From the NCBI GenBank assembly GCA_024640955.1, contig JAHEDZ010000005.1, forward strand, positions 1 through 40,405: a stretch of 40,405 nt of DNA. The letters are read 5' to 3'. Below, piece after piece: positions 33,392 through 40,405 of this stretch. The translations under genes and the position numbers were made by a program. Within the stretch, counting starts at the first letter, position 1; every line of letters begins with the position of its first letter. The DNA is from Oceanospirillaceae bacterium. Lineage in GTDB: Bacteria > Pseudomonadota > Gammaproteobacteria > Pseudomonadales > Balneatricaceae. The notes below the pieces were generated by a model, which worked only from the letters and a program-made list of their open reading frames with translations, made no database searches and had not been told where the DNA came from.

Positions 33392-34554
33392 TCACGCCGC
33401 AACGAGTCTTTGATCGCGATCGGCGATTGAAAACGAAAGATCACCACATAGGTGGAGAGCAAGAAGGTCAAAATTGCCGTGGCCTGGATGACGTGCGAAG
33501 CCTCTGTACCGATCAACTGAGAGGCGAATGCAAGATAGGCGATCAATAGCGAGAACTCACTGGTCTGGCCTAAACGAAAACCGATCTCCCAGCCGGTCTC
33601 CTTGCTTTCGCTGATACCACTGAGCAGGGTTCTAAACACCACCGGTTTGACGGCCAGAACGGCTACGGTCATCGCCAGTGCAGGTAGTAAGATGTCGTCG
33701 AGTAGAGCCAGGTTGAAGCTGGCGCCGACTGAGAAGAAGAACAGAATCAAGAAGAAGTCGCGTAGCGGCTTAAGGCTGGTAGCGATGTACTGTGAGATCG
33801 GGCTGGTTGCCAGCGTGACGCCTGCGATAAATGCGCCCATCTCGGCCGAAAGGCCGACCAGTTCGGCCGCTTCAGCCATACCCAGACACCATCCGATAGC
33901 GACCAGAAAGATATATTCGTGGAAGCGGTCAAAACGCATCAGTAATGGCAAAATCACGTAGCGCACCGCCAGATAGGCCGCCAGTACCATTGCTGGAAGA
34001 GCGATCATCGACTTCACGAAGCCCACGGCAGGACTCGCCTCGCCGCCAGAGTTCAGCAGCAGCAGTACGAGGATTGCGATTACATCCTGCAAAAGCAGCA
34101 GGCCCACCACAAGCTCACCGGTGTGCTTGTGGTGCAGCACAGTTGTTGGTAATAGTTTGATACCAATGATCGTGCTCGAAAACATCATGGCGGCGCCCAC
34201 TACGAGCGCTTCGGTCTGCGTGAATCCGAATGCCAAGGTCATCCCGTAGCCCAGTGCTAAGAAGATTAGTGAGCTGATCAGCGCCACTAACGTTGCCTTT
34301 TTGAGCATGTGAATCAGGTGCGACGGCTGCATGTCGAGGCCGAGAAGGAAGAGTAGAAAGATAATGCCGATATGGGCAATGTCCGACAGCAACCCAGTAT
34401 CAGTGACCGCTTCTAGCCCCGAGGGGCCTAGCAGCGCACCCAGAACGATGTAAGCAACCAACAGCGGTTGGCGGGTGTATAGAGCGATTGATGCGAGCAC
34501 TGCAGCACCGCTAAAAATTAGAAAGAATGAGGTAAATAGCGAGTGCTCGGGCAT
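33388..34554 (-). CDS. CPA2 family monovalent cation/proton antiporter
   Basis: Inner-membrane antiporter of the KefB/CPA2 family, 388 residues, with about twelve hydrophobic segments (start at the N-terminal SLFTSFFLIFSGAAVL). It has the LGALLGPSGL and FLLFLLGLDMQPSHL motifs of the family. The unwound-helix region has the acidic LLLLQDVIAILVLLLLN, and GFRLGQTSEFSLLIAYLAFAS lies near the end. There is no C-terminal TrkA-N domain, so it is the short form. The exchanged ion (K+ or Na+) cannot be told. It is convergent with the trpD2-like gene and divergent from nfuA. Confidence 0.88.
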   Translation of the reverse strand: MPEHSLFTSFFLIFSGAAVLASIALYTRQPLLVAYIVLGALLGPSGLEAVTDTGLLSDIAHIGIIFLLFLLGLDMQPSHLIHMLKKATLVALISSLIFLALGYGMTLAFGFTQTEALVVGAAMMFSSTIIGIKLLPTTVLHHKHTGELVVGLLLLQDVIAILVLLLLNSGGEASPAVGFVKSMIALPAMVLAAYLAVRYVILPLLMRFDRFHEYIFLVAIGWCLGMAEAAELVGLSAEMGAFIAGVTLATSPISQYIATSLKPLRDFFLILFFFSVGASFNLALLDDILLPALAMTVAVLAVKPVVFRTLLSGISESKETGWEIGFRLGQTSEFSLLIAYLAFASQLIGTEASHVIQATAILTFLLSTYVVIFRFQSPIAIKDSLRRD

Positions 34555-34660
34555 GCCGGATAGGTCCTAGGGTAGGGTCTCAGTTTAAGTAAGAGTGTAT
34601 CAGAGGATAGTCGATAGGCTAGCGTACAAATAATAACCTATTAATTTACTCAGATATTAA

Positions 34661-34688
34661 TAGACTGTATTCTTGGTCCATATAGAAT
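34661..34688 (+). promoter_or_regulatory. Candidate sigma-70 promoter of nfuA
   Basis: TAGACT (34661-34666) and TAGAAT (34683-34688) are 16 bases apart and match consensus at 4/6 and 5/6. The transcript would start about 14 bases before the nfuA ATG. No convincing IscR site was seen. Confidence 0.4.
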
Positions 34689-34708
34689 CATAGCGGAGAC
34701 TCAGTGAA

Positions 34709-35305
34709 ATGCTGAATATCGAAGTAACCCCAGGTGCAGCAGTCTATCTGGCGGAACTGCTCGAAAAACAGAATGTTGAAGGTATCGCGGTCCGTCTGTT
34801 CGTCACCCAGCCCGGCACAACCTATGCAGAGACCTGTCTGGCCTACTGCCGCCCAGAGGAGGTGAACGGTGAAGATGAGATTATGGAGCTTGAGCAGCTG
34901 CGCTTCTACATCGAGCGCAACTCTATCCCCTACCTTGACGAAGCCTTCATCGACTACGCTCAGGATCGTATGGGCGGACAGCTAACGATCAAGGCCCCAA
35001 ATGCCAAAGTACCGAAGGTTTCGGCTGATAGCCCAATGGAGGAGCAGATCAACTACATTCTCTACTCTGAGATCAACCCAGGCTTGGCTTCACACGGTGG
35101 TGAAGTGAAGCTGATCGAACTTGTAGAAGAGGACGTAGGCATGATTGCTGTCCTCAAATTTGGCGGTGGCTGTCAGGGTTGCAGCGCAGTCGACATGACG
35201 CTCAAAGACGGCGTAGAAAAGACCTTGGTTGAGAAACTACCAGGGCTTGTCGGTGTGCGTGATGAGACTGATCACAGTCAGCGTGAGAACGCCTACTTTA
35301 AGTGA
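34709..35305 (+). CDS. nfuA: Fe-S biogenesis protein NfuA
   Basis: NfuA carries and delivers a 4Fe-4S cluster to target proteins, mainly under stress. The 198-residue protein has a degenerate A-type N-terminal domain (about 1-100) lacking the usual cysteines, with [18 protein letters not shown]-terminal Nfu domain carries GGGCQGCS, where Cys155 and Cys158 bind the cluster. The length matches E. coli NfuA (191). CGGAG at 34693-34697 precedes the ATG by about 11 bases. It stands upstream of lon and ends with its own terminator. Confidence 0.96.
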   Translation: MLNIEVTPGAAVYLAELLEKQNVEGIAVRLFVTQPGTTYAETCLAYCRPEEVNGEDEIMELEQLRFYIERNSIPYLDEAFIDYAQDRMGGQLTIKAPNAKVPKVSADSPMEEQINYILYSEINPGLASHGGEVKLIELVEEDVGMIAVLKFGGGCQGCSAVDMTLKDGVEKTLVEKLPGLVGVRDETDHSQRENAYFK

Positions 35306-35342
35306 TCCTAGCGCCTTTGCACTAGCCACAGATCAAAATGTT

Positions 35343-35374
35343 AAGGGAGAGTGAAAGACTCTCCCTTGCTTTTT
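35343..35374 (+). terminator. Intrinsic terminator of nfuA
   Basis: AAGGGAGAGT (35343-35352) and ACTCTCCCTT (35358-35367) form a 10-base-pair stem with loop GAAAG, followed by GC and TTTTT. The right arm also supplies the CTTG of the putative lon heat-shock promoter. Confidence 0.9.
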
Positions 35375-35390
35375 CTGGCGCAGACCCCAT
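35365..35390 (+). promoter_or_regulatory. Candidate sigma-32 (heat-shock) promoter of lon
   Basis: CTTGCTT (35365-35371, consensus CTTGAAA) is followed after 13 bases by CCCCAT (35385-35390), the sigma-32 -10 core. Both the spacing and the CCCCAT fit heat-shock promoters, and lon is a known sigma-32 target in Gammaproteobacteria. The -35 lies inside the nfuA terminator. The leader to the lon ATG would be about 60 bases. Confidence 0.65.
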
Positions 35391-35458
35391 AGTGAAAGTA
35401 AGGAACATTTGGCGCAGCTGTCTATTTCTCTTCCGCGCCGCTACCGGAGGCATCCAAG

Positions 35459-37882
35459 ATGGATCAGAACGCAACGAACTCCCCCGTGCTGGAACTACCT
35501 GTACTGCCGCTACGTGATGTAGTTGTCTACCCGCACATGGTGATACCGCTTTTTGTTGGGCGTCAGAAGTCGATTCAGGCGTTGGAAGAGGCGATGCTTC
35601 GTGACAAGCAGATTCTGCTGGTCGCGCAGCGTAGCGCTTCAGAAGATGAGCCGCGCATGTCAGATCTGTTTGACTGCGGTACGGTCGCAACTATTCTGCA
35701 GATGCTAAAACTGCCCGATGGCACAGTCAAAGTGCTAGTCGAGGGTGAGTACCGTGCACGTATCGATACCCTCTTTGAGGAGCAGGAGCACTACGCTGCG
35801 AGCCTGCATCAGCTCAGTGAAGAAGAGGTTGCCAGTGCCGAGGCCGATATCTACAAACGCACGGTGCTGGATCAGTTTGAGAAATTCATTCAGGTCAACA
35901 AGAAGATTCCAAACGAGGTTCTAACTTCACTCAACAACATAGATGACCCAAGTCGTCTGTCGGATACCATCGCTGCGCATATGTCGCTCAAACTCGAGCA
36001 GAAGCAGGAGCTGTTAGAGCTGCTGAACTCGAAAGCGCGATTGGAAAAATTGATGTCTCTGATGGAGGCGGAGATCGACCTGGTTGAGGTCGAGAAACGC
36101 ATCCGTGGTCGCGTCAAAAAACAGATGGAGAAGAGCCAGCGCGAGTACTATCTGAATGAGCAGATGAAGGCGATTCAGAAAGAGCTGGGTGATCTCGATG
36201 AGTCAGGCGGCAGTGACCTTGATGAATTGCAGCGCAAGATCGAGGCGGCGGGCATGCCGCAAGAGGCGCTCGACAAGACAATGGCCGAATTCAACAAGCT
36301 GAAGATGATGTCTCCAATGAGCGCTGAGGCGACCGTTGTGCGAGGCTACATCGATTGGATGTTGCAGATTCCTTGGTCAAAACGCACTAAGGTACGCTTG
36401 GATATGAAGCGCGCGACTAAGATTCTGGACGAGGATCACTTCGGGCTTGATGAGGTTAAAGAGCGCATTATTGAGTATCTCGCGGTGCAGAAGCGCGTGC
36501 GTAAGCTGCGCGGTCCAATCCTCTGTCTTGTTGGACCTCCAGGCGTAGGTAAAACCTCTCTGGGTCGTTCAATTGCCCGGGCGACCAACCGCGAATATAT
36601 TCGTATGGCTCTAGGTGGTGTGCGTGATGAGGCGGAAATCCGCGGCCATCGCCGTACCTACATCGGTTCGATGCCCGGTAAACTGATTCAGAAGCTTTCG
36701 AAAGTAGGGGTTAAAAACCCACTGTTCTTGCTGGATGAGATCGATAAGATGGGTATGGATCACCGTGGTGACCCTGCCTCGGCGCTACTTGAAGTGCTCG
36801 ATCCCGAGCAGAACTCGAGCTTTAACGATCACTACCTCGAAGTAGATTATGATCTTTCAGAGGTACTGTTTGTTTGTACCTCTAACTCGATGAATATCCC
36901 TGGCCCGCTGTTGGACCGCATGGAACTGATCCGTATTCCGGGTTACACCGAGGATGAGAAGCTCAACATCGCGCGTCGTTACCTGTTGCCCAAGCAGATT
37001 AAGCAGAATGGTTTGAAACCTAAAGAGCTGGATGTCAGCGATGATGCCATCATTGATATTATCCGTTACTACACTCGTGAAGCCGGCGTTCGTGGTCTAG
37101 AGCGTGAGCTTGCTAAGGTGTGTCGTAAGGTGGTTAAAGAGCTGGCGCTGGGAACCGCTGAGGGTAAATCACTCTCTGTAACTAGAGAGCAGCTTGAACA
37201 CTACCTGGGCGTACAGAAGCACAACTTCGGTCGTGCAGAAGAGCAGGATCAGGTAGGACAGGTAACGGGTTTGGCTTGGACTCAGGTTGGCGGCGATATC
37301 TTGACGATCGAAGCGGCCATTGTGCCGGGTAAGGGGCGTCAGATTCTGACTGGATCCCTGGGTGATGTTATGAAAGAGTCTATCCAGGCAGCTCTCACGG
37401 TGGTGCGTAATCGTGCTGAGTCTATGGGTATCCCGACTGACTTCCACGAGAAAAAAGATCTCCATATCCATGTACCTGAGGGTGCCACTCCCAAAGATGG
37501 ACCGAGTGCCGGTATTGGAATGTGCACGGCTTTAGTCTCGTCTCTTACCGGGATTCCAGTACGTTCGGATGTCGCGATGACCGGTGAAATCACGCTGCGC
37601 GGACAGGTGTTGCCGATAGGCGGACTAAAAGAGAAGCTGCTCGCAGCACACCGCGGTGGTATTAAGACGGTGGTCATACCTGATGAAAATCGCCGCGATT
37701 TGAGGGAAATTCCTGACAACATCAAAGCAGATCTTGAAATAAGGCCAGTAAAGTGGATTGATGAGGTGTTGAGCATAGCGCTCACTCGTCAGCCTGAACC
37801 TCTGACTGAGGAGCAGAAAGAGGCCTTAGCAAATGAATCTGCTAAGGGTGATACCAAAGCAGAAGCTGTGAGCCGACATTAA
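35459..37882 (+). CDS. lon: ATP-dependent Lon protease
   Basis: Cytoplasmic AAA+ serine protease that degrades misfolded and regulatory proteins. The 807-residue protein has the N-terminal LON substrate domain (about 1-210), a coiled middle, Walker A GPPGVGKTS starting at Gly359, and Walker B FLLDEID. The C-terminal protease domain has the Ser-Lys dyad Ser683 (DGPSAG) and Lys726, 43 residues apart as in E. coli. GGAGG lies 8 bases before the ATG. hupB and ppiD follow, the conserved order, but clpXP, often upstream, is not here. A sigma-32-like promoter precedes it. Confidence 0.98.
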   Translation: MDQNATNSPVLELPVLPLRDVVVYPHMVIPLFVGRQKSIQALEEAMLRDKQILLVAQRSASEDEPRMSDLFDCGTVATILQMLKLPDGTVKVLVEGEYRARIDTLFEEQEHYAASLHQLSEEEVASAEADIYKRTVLDQFEKFIQVNKKIPNEVLTSLNNIDDPSRLSDTIAAHMSLKLEQKQELLELLNSKARLEKLMSLMEAEIDLVEVEKRIRGRVKKQMEKSQREYYLNEQMKAIQKELGDLDESGGSDLDELQRKIEAAGMPQEALDKTMAEFNKLKMMSPMSAEATVVRGYIDWMLQIPWSKRTKVRLDMKRATKILDEDHFGLDEVKERIIEYLAVQKRVRKLRGPILCLVGPPGVGKTSLGRSIARATNREYIRMALGGVRDEAEIRGHRRTYIGSMPGKLIQKLSKVGVKNPLFLLDEIDKMGMDHRGDPASALLEVLDPEQNSSFNDHYLEVDYDLSEVLFVCTSNSMNIPGPLLDRMELIRIPGYTEDEKLNIARRYLLPKQIKQNGLKPKELDVSDDAIIDIIRYYTREAGVRGLERELAKVCRKVVKELALGTAEGKSLSVTREQLEHYLGVQKHNFGRAEEQDQVGQVTGLAWTQVGGDILTIEAAIVPGKGRQILTGSLGDVMKESIQAALTVVRNRAESMGIPTDFHEKKDLHIHVPEGATPKDGPSAGIGMCTALVSSLTGIPVRSDVAMTGEITLRGQVLPIGGLKEKLLAAHRGGIKTVVIPDENRRDLREIPDNIKADLEIRPVKWIDEVLSIALTRQPEPLTEEQKEALANESAKGDTKAEAVSRH

Positions 37883-37914
37883 GCAGAAGCCGCGTATTTA
37901 TTGGCTTTAAGCTG

Positions 37915-37943
37915 TTGACGCTCCGCTGGCAGGTTGCTATAAA
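37915..37943 (+). promoter_or_regulatory. Strong sigma-70 promoter of hupB
   Basis: TTGACG (37915-37920), exactly 17 bases, then TATAAA (37938-37943): 5/6 matches at both elements with ideal spacing. It lies 74 bases before the hupB start, in keeping with the high expression of HU. Confidence 0.8.
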
Positions 37944-38017
37944 GTAATGACATCTGCTTTGGCATATGAACAAACACAACAACACTACAAGAAAACTCTT
38001 TCATGAAGGGGAACAAT

Positions 38018-38293
38018 GTGAACAAGTCTGAACTAATTGATGCAATCGCAGCATCTGCTGATCTTCCAAAAGCTGCTGCTGGCCGTGCGCTAGACGCTAC
38101 CCTTGACGCTGTAACCGCTGCTCTGACGAAGGGCGAGTCTGTTGCGCTGGTGGGCTTCGGTACTTTCACTACTAAAGAGCGTGCTGCACGCGACGGTCGC
38201 AACCCACAGACCGGTGCGACTATCAAAATCGCTGCTGCTACTCTGCCTACTTTCAAGCCTGGTAAGGCGCTGAAAGACGCTGTAAACAAGTAA
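38018..38293 (+). CDS. hupB: DNA-binding protein HU-beta
   Basis: Histone-like HU subunit that bends and compacts DNA. From GTG at 38018 it has 91 residues starting [19 protein letters not shown], which aligns with E. coli HupB (90). It keeps VALVGFGTF, the GRNPQTG tip of the DNA-binding arm and the [12 protein letters not shown] end. AAGGGGA (38006-38012) is 5 bases before the GTG. An in-frame ATG at 38003 would place the ribosome site inside the gene, so I chose GTG. It is flanked by its own promoter and terminator between lon and ppiD. Confidence 0.97.
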   Translation: MNKSELIDAIAASADLPKAAAGRALDATLDAVTAALTKGESVALVGFGTFTTKERAARDGRNPQTGATIKIAAATLPTFKPGKALKDAVNK

Positions 38294-38360
38294 GACACTC
38301 GTTAGCTGGCCATAGGCGACCATTCACAGAAGGATGTGATTGGTAGTCGGCCCAGCTAGT

Positions 38361-38394
38361 AAAAAAAGCGCACTCCTTCGGATGCGCTTTTTTT
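38361..38394 (+). terminator. Intrinsic terminator of hupB
   Basis: AAAAAAAGCGCA (38361-38372) pairs with TGCGCTTTTTTT (38383-38394). The loop is extended by a TCC/GGA pair around TTC. A clear T run follows, just before the ppiD ribosome binding site. Confidence 0.93.
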
Positions 38395-38416
38395 AGTTTT
38401 AAGGATCGATATAGAG

Positions 38417-40276
38417 ATGTTGCAATCTATGCGCGACAACTCACAGGGGATCGTCGCTAAGATCCTTGTGGGTTTGATTATTGTTGTCTTTGCTCTTTGG
38501 GGTGTGGATTCACTCGTTGGTTTGGCTACGGCTAAACCTGCTCCAGCGATAGTAAATGGTGCTGAGATCACAGAGCAGGAAGTGTTCCGTGGTGTTGAGT
38601 TACAGCGCCGACAGATTTTGAACCAGATGGGTGCTGATGCTGACCCAGCGATGTTGGATGACAACCTTCTGCGCAAGTCGGTACTCGACAGCCTCGTCGA
38701 CCGTACCTTGCAAGAGACAAACGCCGATGATCGCGGTCTATTTGTCTCTGAAGAGATGCTCGATCAACTGATCGTCAATACTCCGGATTTCCAGGTTGAG
38801 GGTCGTTTCGACCGCAACCAGTTTGAAGCCGCGCTGCGAAGCGCAGGTTTCACTCCGCTAAGCTACCGTGAGCTGCTTCGCACCATGACACTCGTTGATC
38901 AGCAGCGTCGTGCTTATGCAGACTCCGCTTTTGTTACCCCGGCTGAACTGGATCGCATGCTCGAACTGAACCGCCAGACACGTGACATTCGCTACGCACT
39001 GATAGCCCCGGATGAGTCAAGTGTTGAGATAAGCGATGCGGAGTTACAAGCCGCTTATGACGAACGTTCTGCGCTGATGCAGACACCGGAACAGCTAGTG
39101 ATGGACTACGTTTTGCTAGAGCTTGAACAGTTCTCCTTCCCTGAACAGGTTAGCGAAGCTGAGCTGAACACTGCATACGAGAATCTCAAGGCAGAGTTCC
39201 AGGGTCAGGAAGAGCGTTTCGCGCGTCATATCCTGCTCGAGGTCAATGACTCTCAGAGCGCAGAGCAGGCTGTGGCTAAAGCTGCGGAACTGCGTCAGCA
39301 GATCGAGGCGGGCACTGATTTTGCTGAGCTGGCCAAAGCGGAATCTGAGGATATCGGTTCTGCTCCTATGGGGGGTGAGCTGGGTTACATGACTAAAGGT
39401 TTCTTTGCCGGTGCTTTTGATGATGCACTGTTTACGCTCAATGAGGGCGAAGTGTCAGAGCCGATTACCACTGAATTTGGCGTTCACCTCATCAAGCTGG
39501 ACTCAATTCGTCAGACCGAAGCGCCAAGCTTTGCGGAAGCGGAGTACGACCTGCGCGAACAGATCGCTCAGCAAGAAGCTGAAGCGGCTTATGTGGTCGC
39601 GCTGGAGCGTCTGGCTGACCTAGCATTCTCTTCAGGTGACCTGGTGGCAGCTTCTGAAGAGCTCGAGCTTAAGATCCAGACTTCAGAACCCTTTGCTAAG
39701 AGCGGTGGTGAGGGGCTATTTGCCAATCAGCGCGTTATTCGTGCCGCAAACTCAGATTCTGTCCTGAAAGAGCAGCTCAACTCTGATCTTGTAGAGCTCG
39801 ATTTTGGTCGTACGATGGTGTTGCATCTGAATGAAGAGATCCCCGCACGTCAGTTAACGCTCGACGATGTACGTGAAGACTTGATGGCCCAGCTCAAGCA
39901 GGAGAAGGCAGCGAAGATGGCTGCTGAAAATGCTGAGGAGTTTGTGAAGCAGTTGAACGCCGGAGAAACTCCTGAGCTGGTATTTGAAACGGCAGAAGCG
40001 GTGATGCGCGGTGCTGATTCAGGTCTACCGCCGCAGTTAGTATCTCGCGCATTCGCCCAAGCGAAGCCGGGTTCAACATCAGTGTTTACGAGCACTAGGT
40101 TGATTGATGGCAGCGCAGCGGTATTTACTGTCGAGGCGGTGGGTGTTGCAGATGAACAGCTCGAAGCCGAGCAGCGTCAGCAGATCGGTCGTATGCTCGC
40201 AAACCTGCAAGGTGAAAAGGCGTTCAACGCCTACTTTGAGCAGCTCAAAGCCGCTGCAGAGGTCGAGATTAATTAA
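38417..40276 (+). CDS. ppiD: Periplasmic folding chaperone PpiD (SurA-like, parvulin domain)
   Basis: Inner-membrane-anchored periplasmic chaperone at the Sec translocon exit. The 619-residue protein has a short cytoplasmic start (MLQSMRDNSQG), one transmembrane helix (about 14-34), an N-terminal SurA_N-like region (about 40-190), and a parvulin domain (about 265-360). The parvulin part has RFARHILLEVND, GGELGYMTKGFFAGAFDDALF and GVHLIKLD. A C-terminal chaperone region follows. The parvulin domain may be inactive as an isomerase, as in E. coli PpiD. AAGGA lies about 12 bases before the ATG. It ends the lon-hupB-ppiD block. Confidence 0.95.
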   Translation: MLQSMRDNSQGIVAKILVGLIIVVFALWGVDSLVGLATAKPAPAIVNGAEITEQEVFRGVELQRRQILNQMGADADPAMLDDNLLRKSVLDSLVDRTLQETNADDRGLFVSEEMLDQLIVNTPDFQVEGRFDRNQFEAALRSAGFTPLSYRELLRTMTLVDQQRRAYADSAFVTPAELDRMLELNRQTRDIRYALIAPDESSVEISDAELQAAYDERSALMQTPEQLVMDYVLLELEQFSFPEQVSEAELNTAYENLKAEFQGQEERFARHILLEVNDSQSAEQAVAKAAELRQQIEAGTDFAELAKAESEDIGSAPMGGELGYMTKGFFAGAFDDALFTLNEGEVSEPITTEFGVHLIKLDSIRQTEAPSFAEAEYDLREQIAQQEAEAAYVVALERLADLAFSSGDLVAASEELELKIQTSEPFAKSGGEGLFANQRVIRAANSDSVLKEQLNSDLVELDFGRTMVLHLNEEIPARQLTLDDVREDLMAQLKQEKAAKMAAENAEEFVKQLNAGETPELVFETAEAVMRGADSGLPPQLVSRAFAQAKPGSTSVFTSTRLIDGSAAVFTVEAVGVADEQLEAEQRQQIGRMLANLQGEKAFNAYFEQLKAAAEVEIN

Positions 40277-40320
40277 GCTCGACTTACAACGCCTCTATCT
40301 AGGCGGTGTAGCAATCACAA

Positions 40321-40358
40321 AAAAAAGCGCGAATATCCCGGGATATTCGCGCTTTTTT
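40321..40358. terminator. Bidirectional terminator after ppiD
   Basis: A perfect 38-base palindrome: 19-base arms (40321-40339 and 40340-40358) meet at CCCGGG with no spacer and are flanked by six A and six T. In RNA a 4-base loop would form. It can end ppiD transcription and that of a convergent gene from the right. Confidence 0.9.
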
Positions 40359-40370
40359 ATTGAGTGCTGG

Positions 40371-40405
40371 TTAGGCGACTTGCGCCTCTGCAGTTGCAGT
40401 TGCAG
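40371..40405 (-). CDS. Possible C-terminal end of a convergent gene (partial)
   Basis: On the minus strand, one frame entering from the right edge reads ATATAEAQVA and then a TAA stop at 40373-40371. It lies just beyond the bidirectional terminator, as a convergent gene's 3' end would. Only ten codons are visible and the other two minus frames are not excluded, so this is weak. The product cannot be identified. Confidence 0.3.
   Translation of the reverse strand, partial: ATATAEAQVA

Noticed and set aside
34600-34708. Possible IscR or Fur site upstream of nfuA
   Set aside because: The region is AT-rich, but I could not fit either consensus with enough matches.
37339-37785. 148-residue frame antisense to lon
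   Set aside because: Covers the Lon protease domain, which is intact and conserved on the other strand.
40380-40405. TGCAGT tandem repeat at the right edge
   Set aside because: Better explained as Ala-Thr codons at the end of a convergent gene; too short and cut by the window edge.

Overview
The window looks like a stretch of ordinary chromosome from a gammaproteobacterium, most likely a marine lineage of the Oceanospirillales/Alteromonadales-Marinobacter type. This rests on gene content and protein style (dapA-bamC-purC beside bcp, lon-hupB-ppiD, pal-cpoB, a PhbB-type acetoacetyl-CoA reductase, FbpABC iron uptake, AmpD, SbcB, RlmD). The genus cannot be told from the sequence. Coding density is high, on both strands. 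I see no insertion sequence, prophage, CRISPR array, rRNA or tRNA, and no gene-free stretch over 300 bases.

Left part (1-10.4 kb): a hypothetical protein, a LysE/ArgO-type amino-acid exporter, a small GNAT-like protein, nadC facing ampD, then a ferric-iron ABC transporter in two convergent pieces. fbpC reads rightward and fbpA-fbpB reads leftward. Each unit has its own Fur-box-like operator: one overlapping the ampD stop codon before fbpC, and two around the fbpA promoter. rsmE, a MATE efflux pump and phbB with a strong terminator follow.

Middle part (10.4-24.8 kb): ychJ and sbcB are divergent. A small acidic protein with a three-fold tryptophan motif overlaps the end of sbcB. It abuts a pitrilysin-like M16 protease on the opposite strand. 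A FUN14-domain gene is divergent from a compact four-gene membrane operon: a DUF6394-like membrane protein, a two-RCK potassium channel, an EamA permease and a Tim44-domain protein. pal-cpoB, queC and nadA follow, then a BepA-like M48 protease on the opposite strand. tolB and queE, often neighbours of this group, are not here.

Right part (24.8-40.4 kb): tusA-like and perM-like genes, bcp divergent from dapA-bamC-purC (lysine synthesis, outer-membrane assembly, purines), a small hypothetical gene, and rlmD-rluA (23S rRNA modification). Next are a TrpD2/YbiB-like gene, a CPA2 cation/proton antiporter, and nfuA (Fe-S delivery). The envelope and proteostasis block lon, hupB, ppiD closes the window. 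lon has a plausible heat-shock (sigma-32) promoter whose -35 element lies inside the nfuA terminator, and hupB has a near-consensus sigma-70 promoter. Five intrinsic terminators are clear.

No dramatic new system is evident. The points most worth a second look are the split Fur-controlled fbp locus with a hairpin in front of fbpB, the potassium-channel operon with its small membrane partner, the acidic repeat protein behind sbcB, the fused terminator/heat-shock promoter before lon, and several unexplained inverted or tandem repeats between genes.
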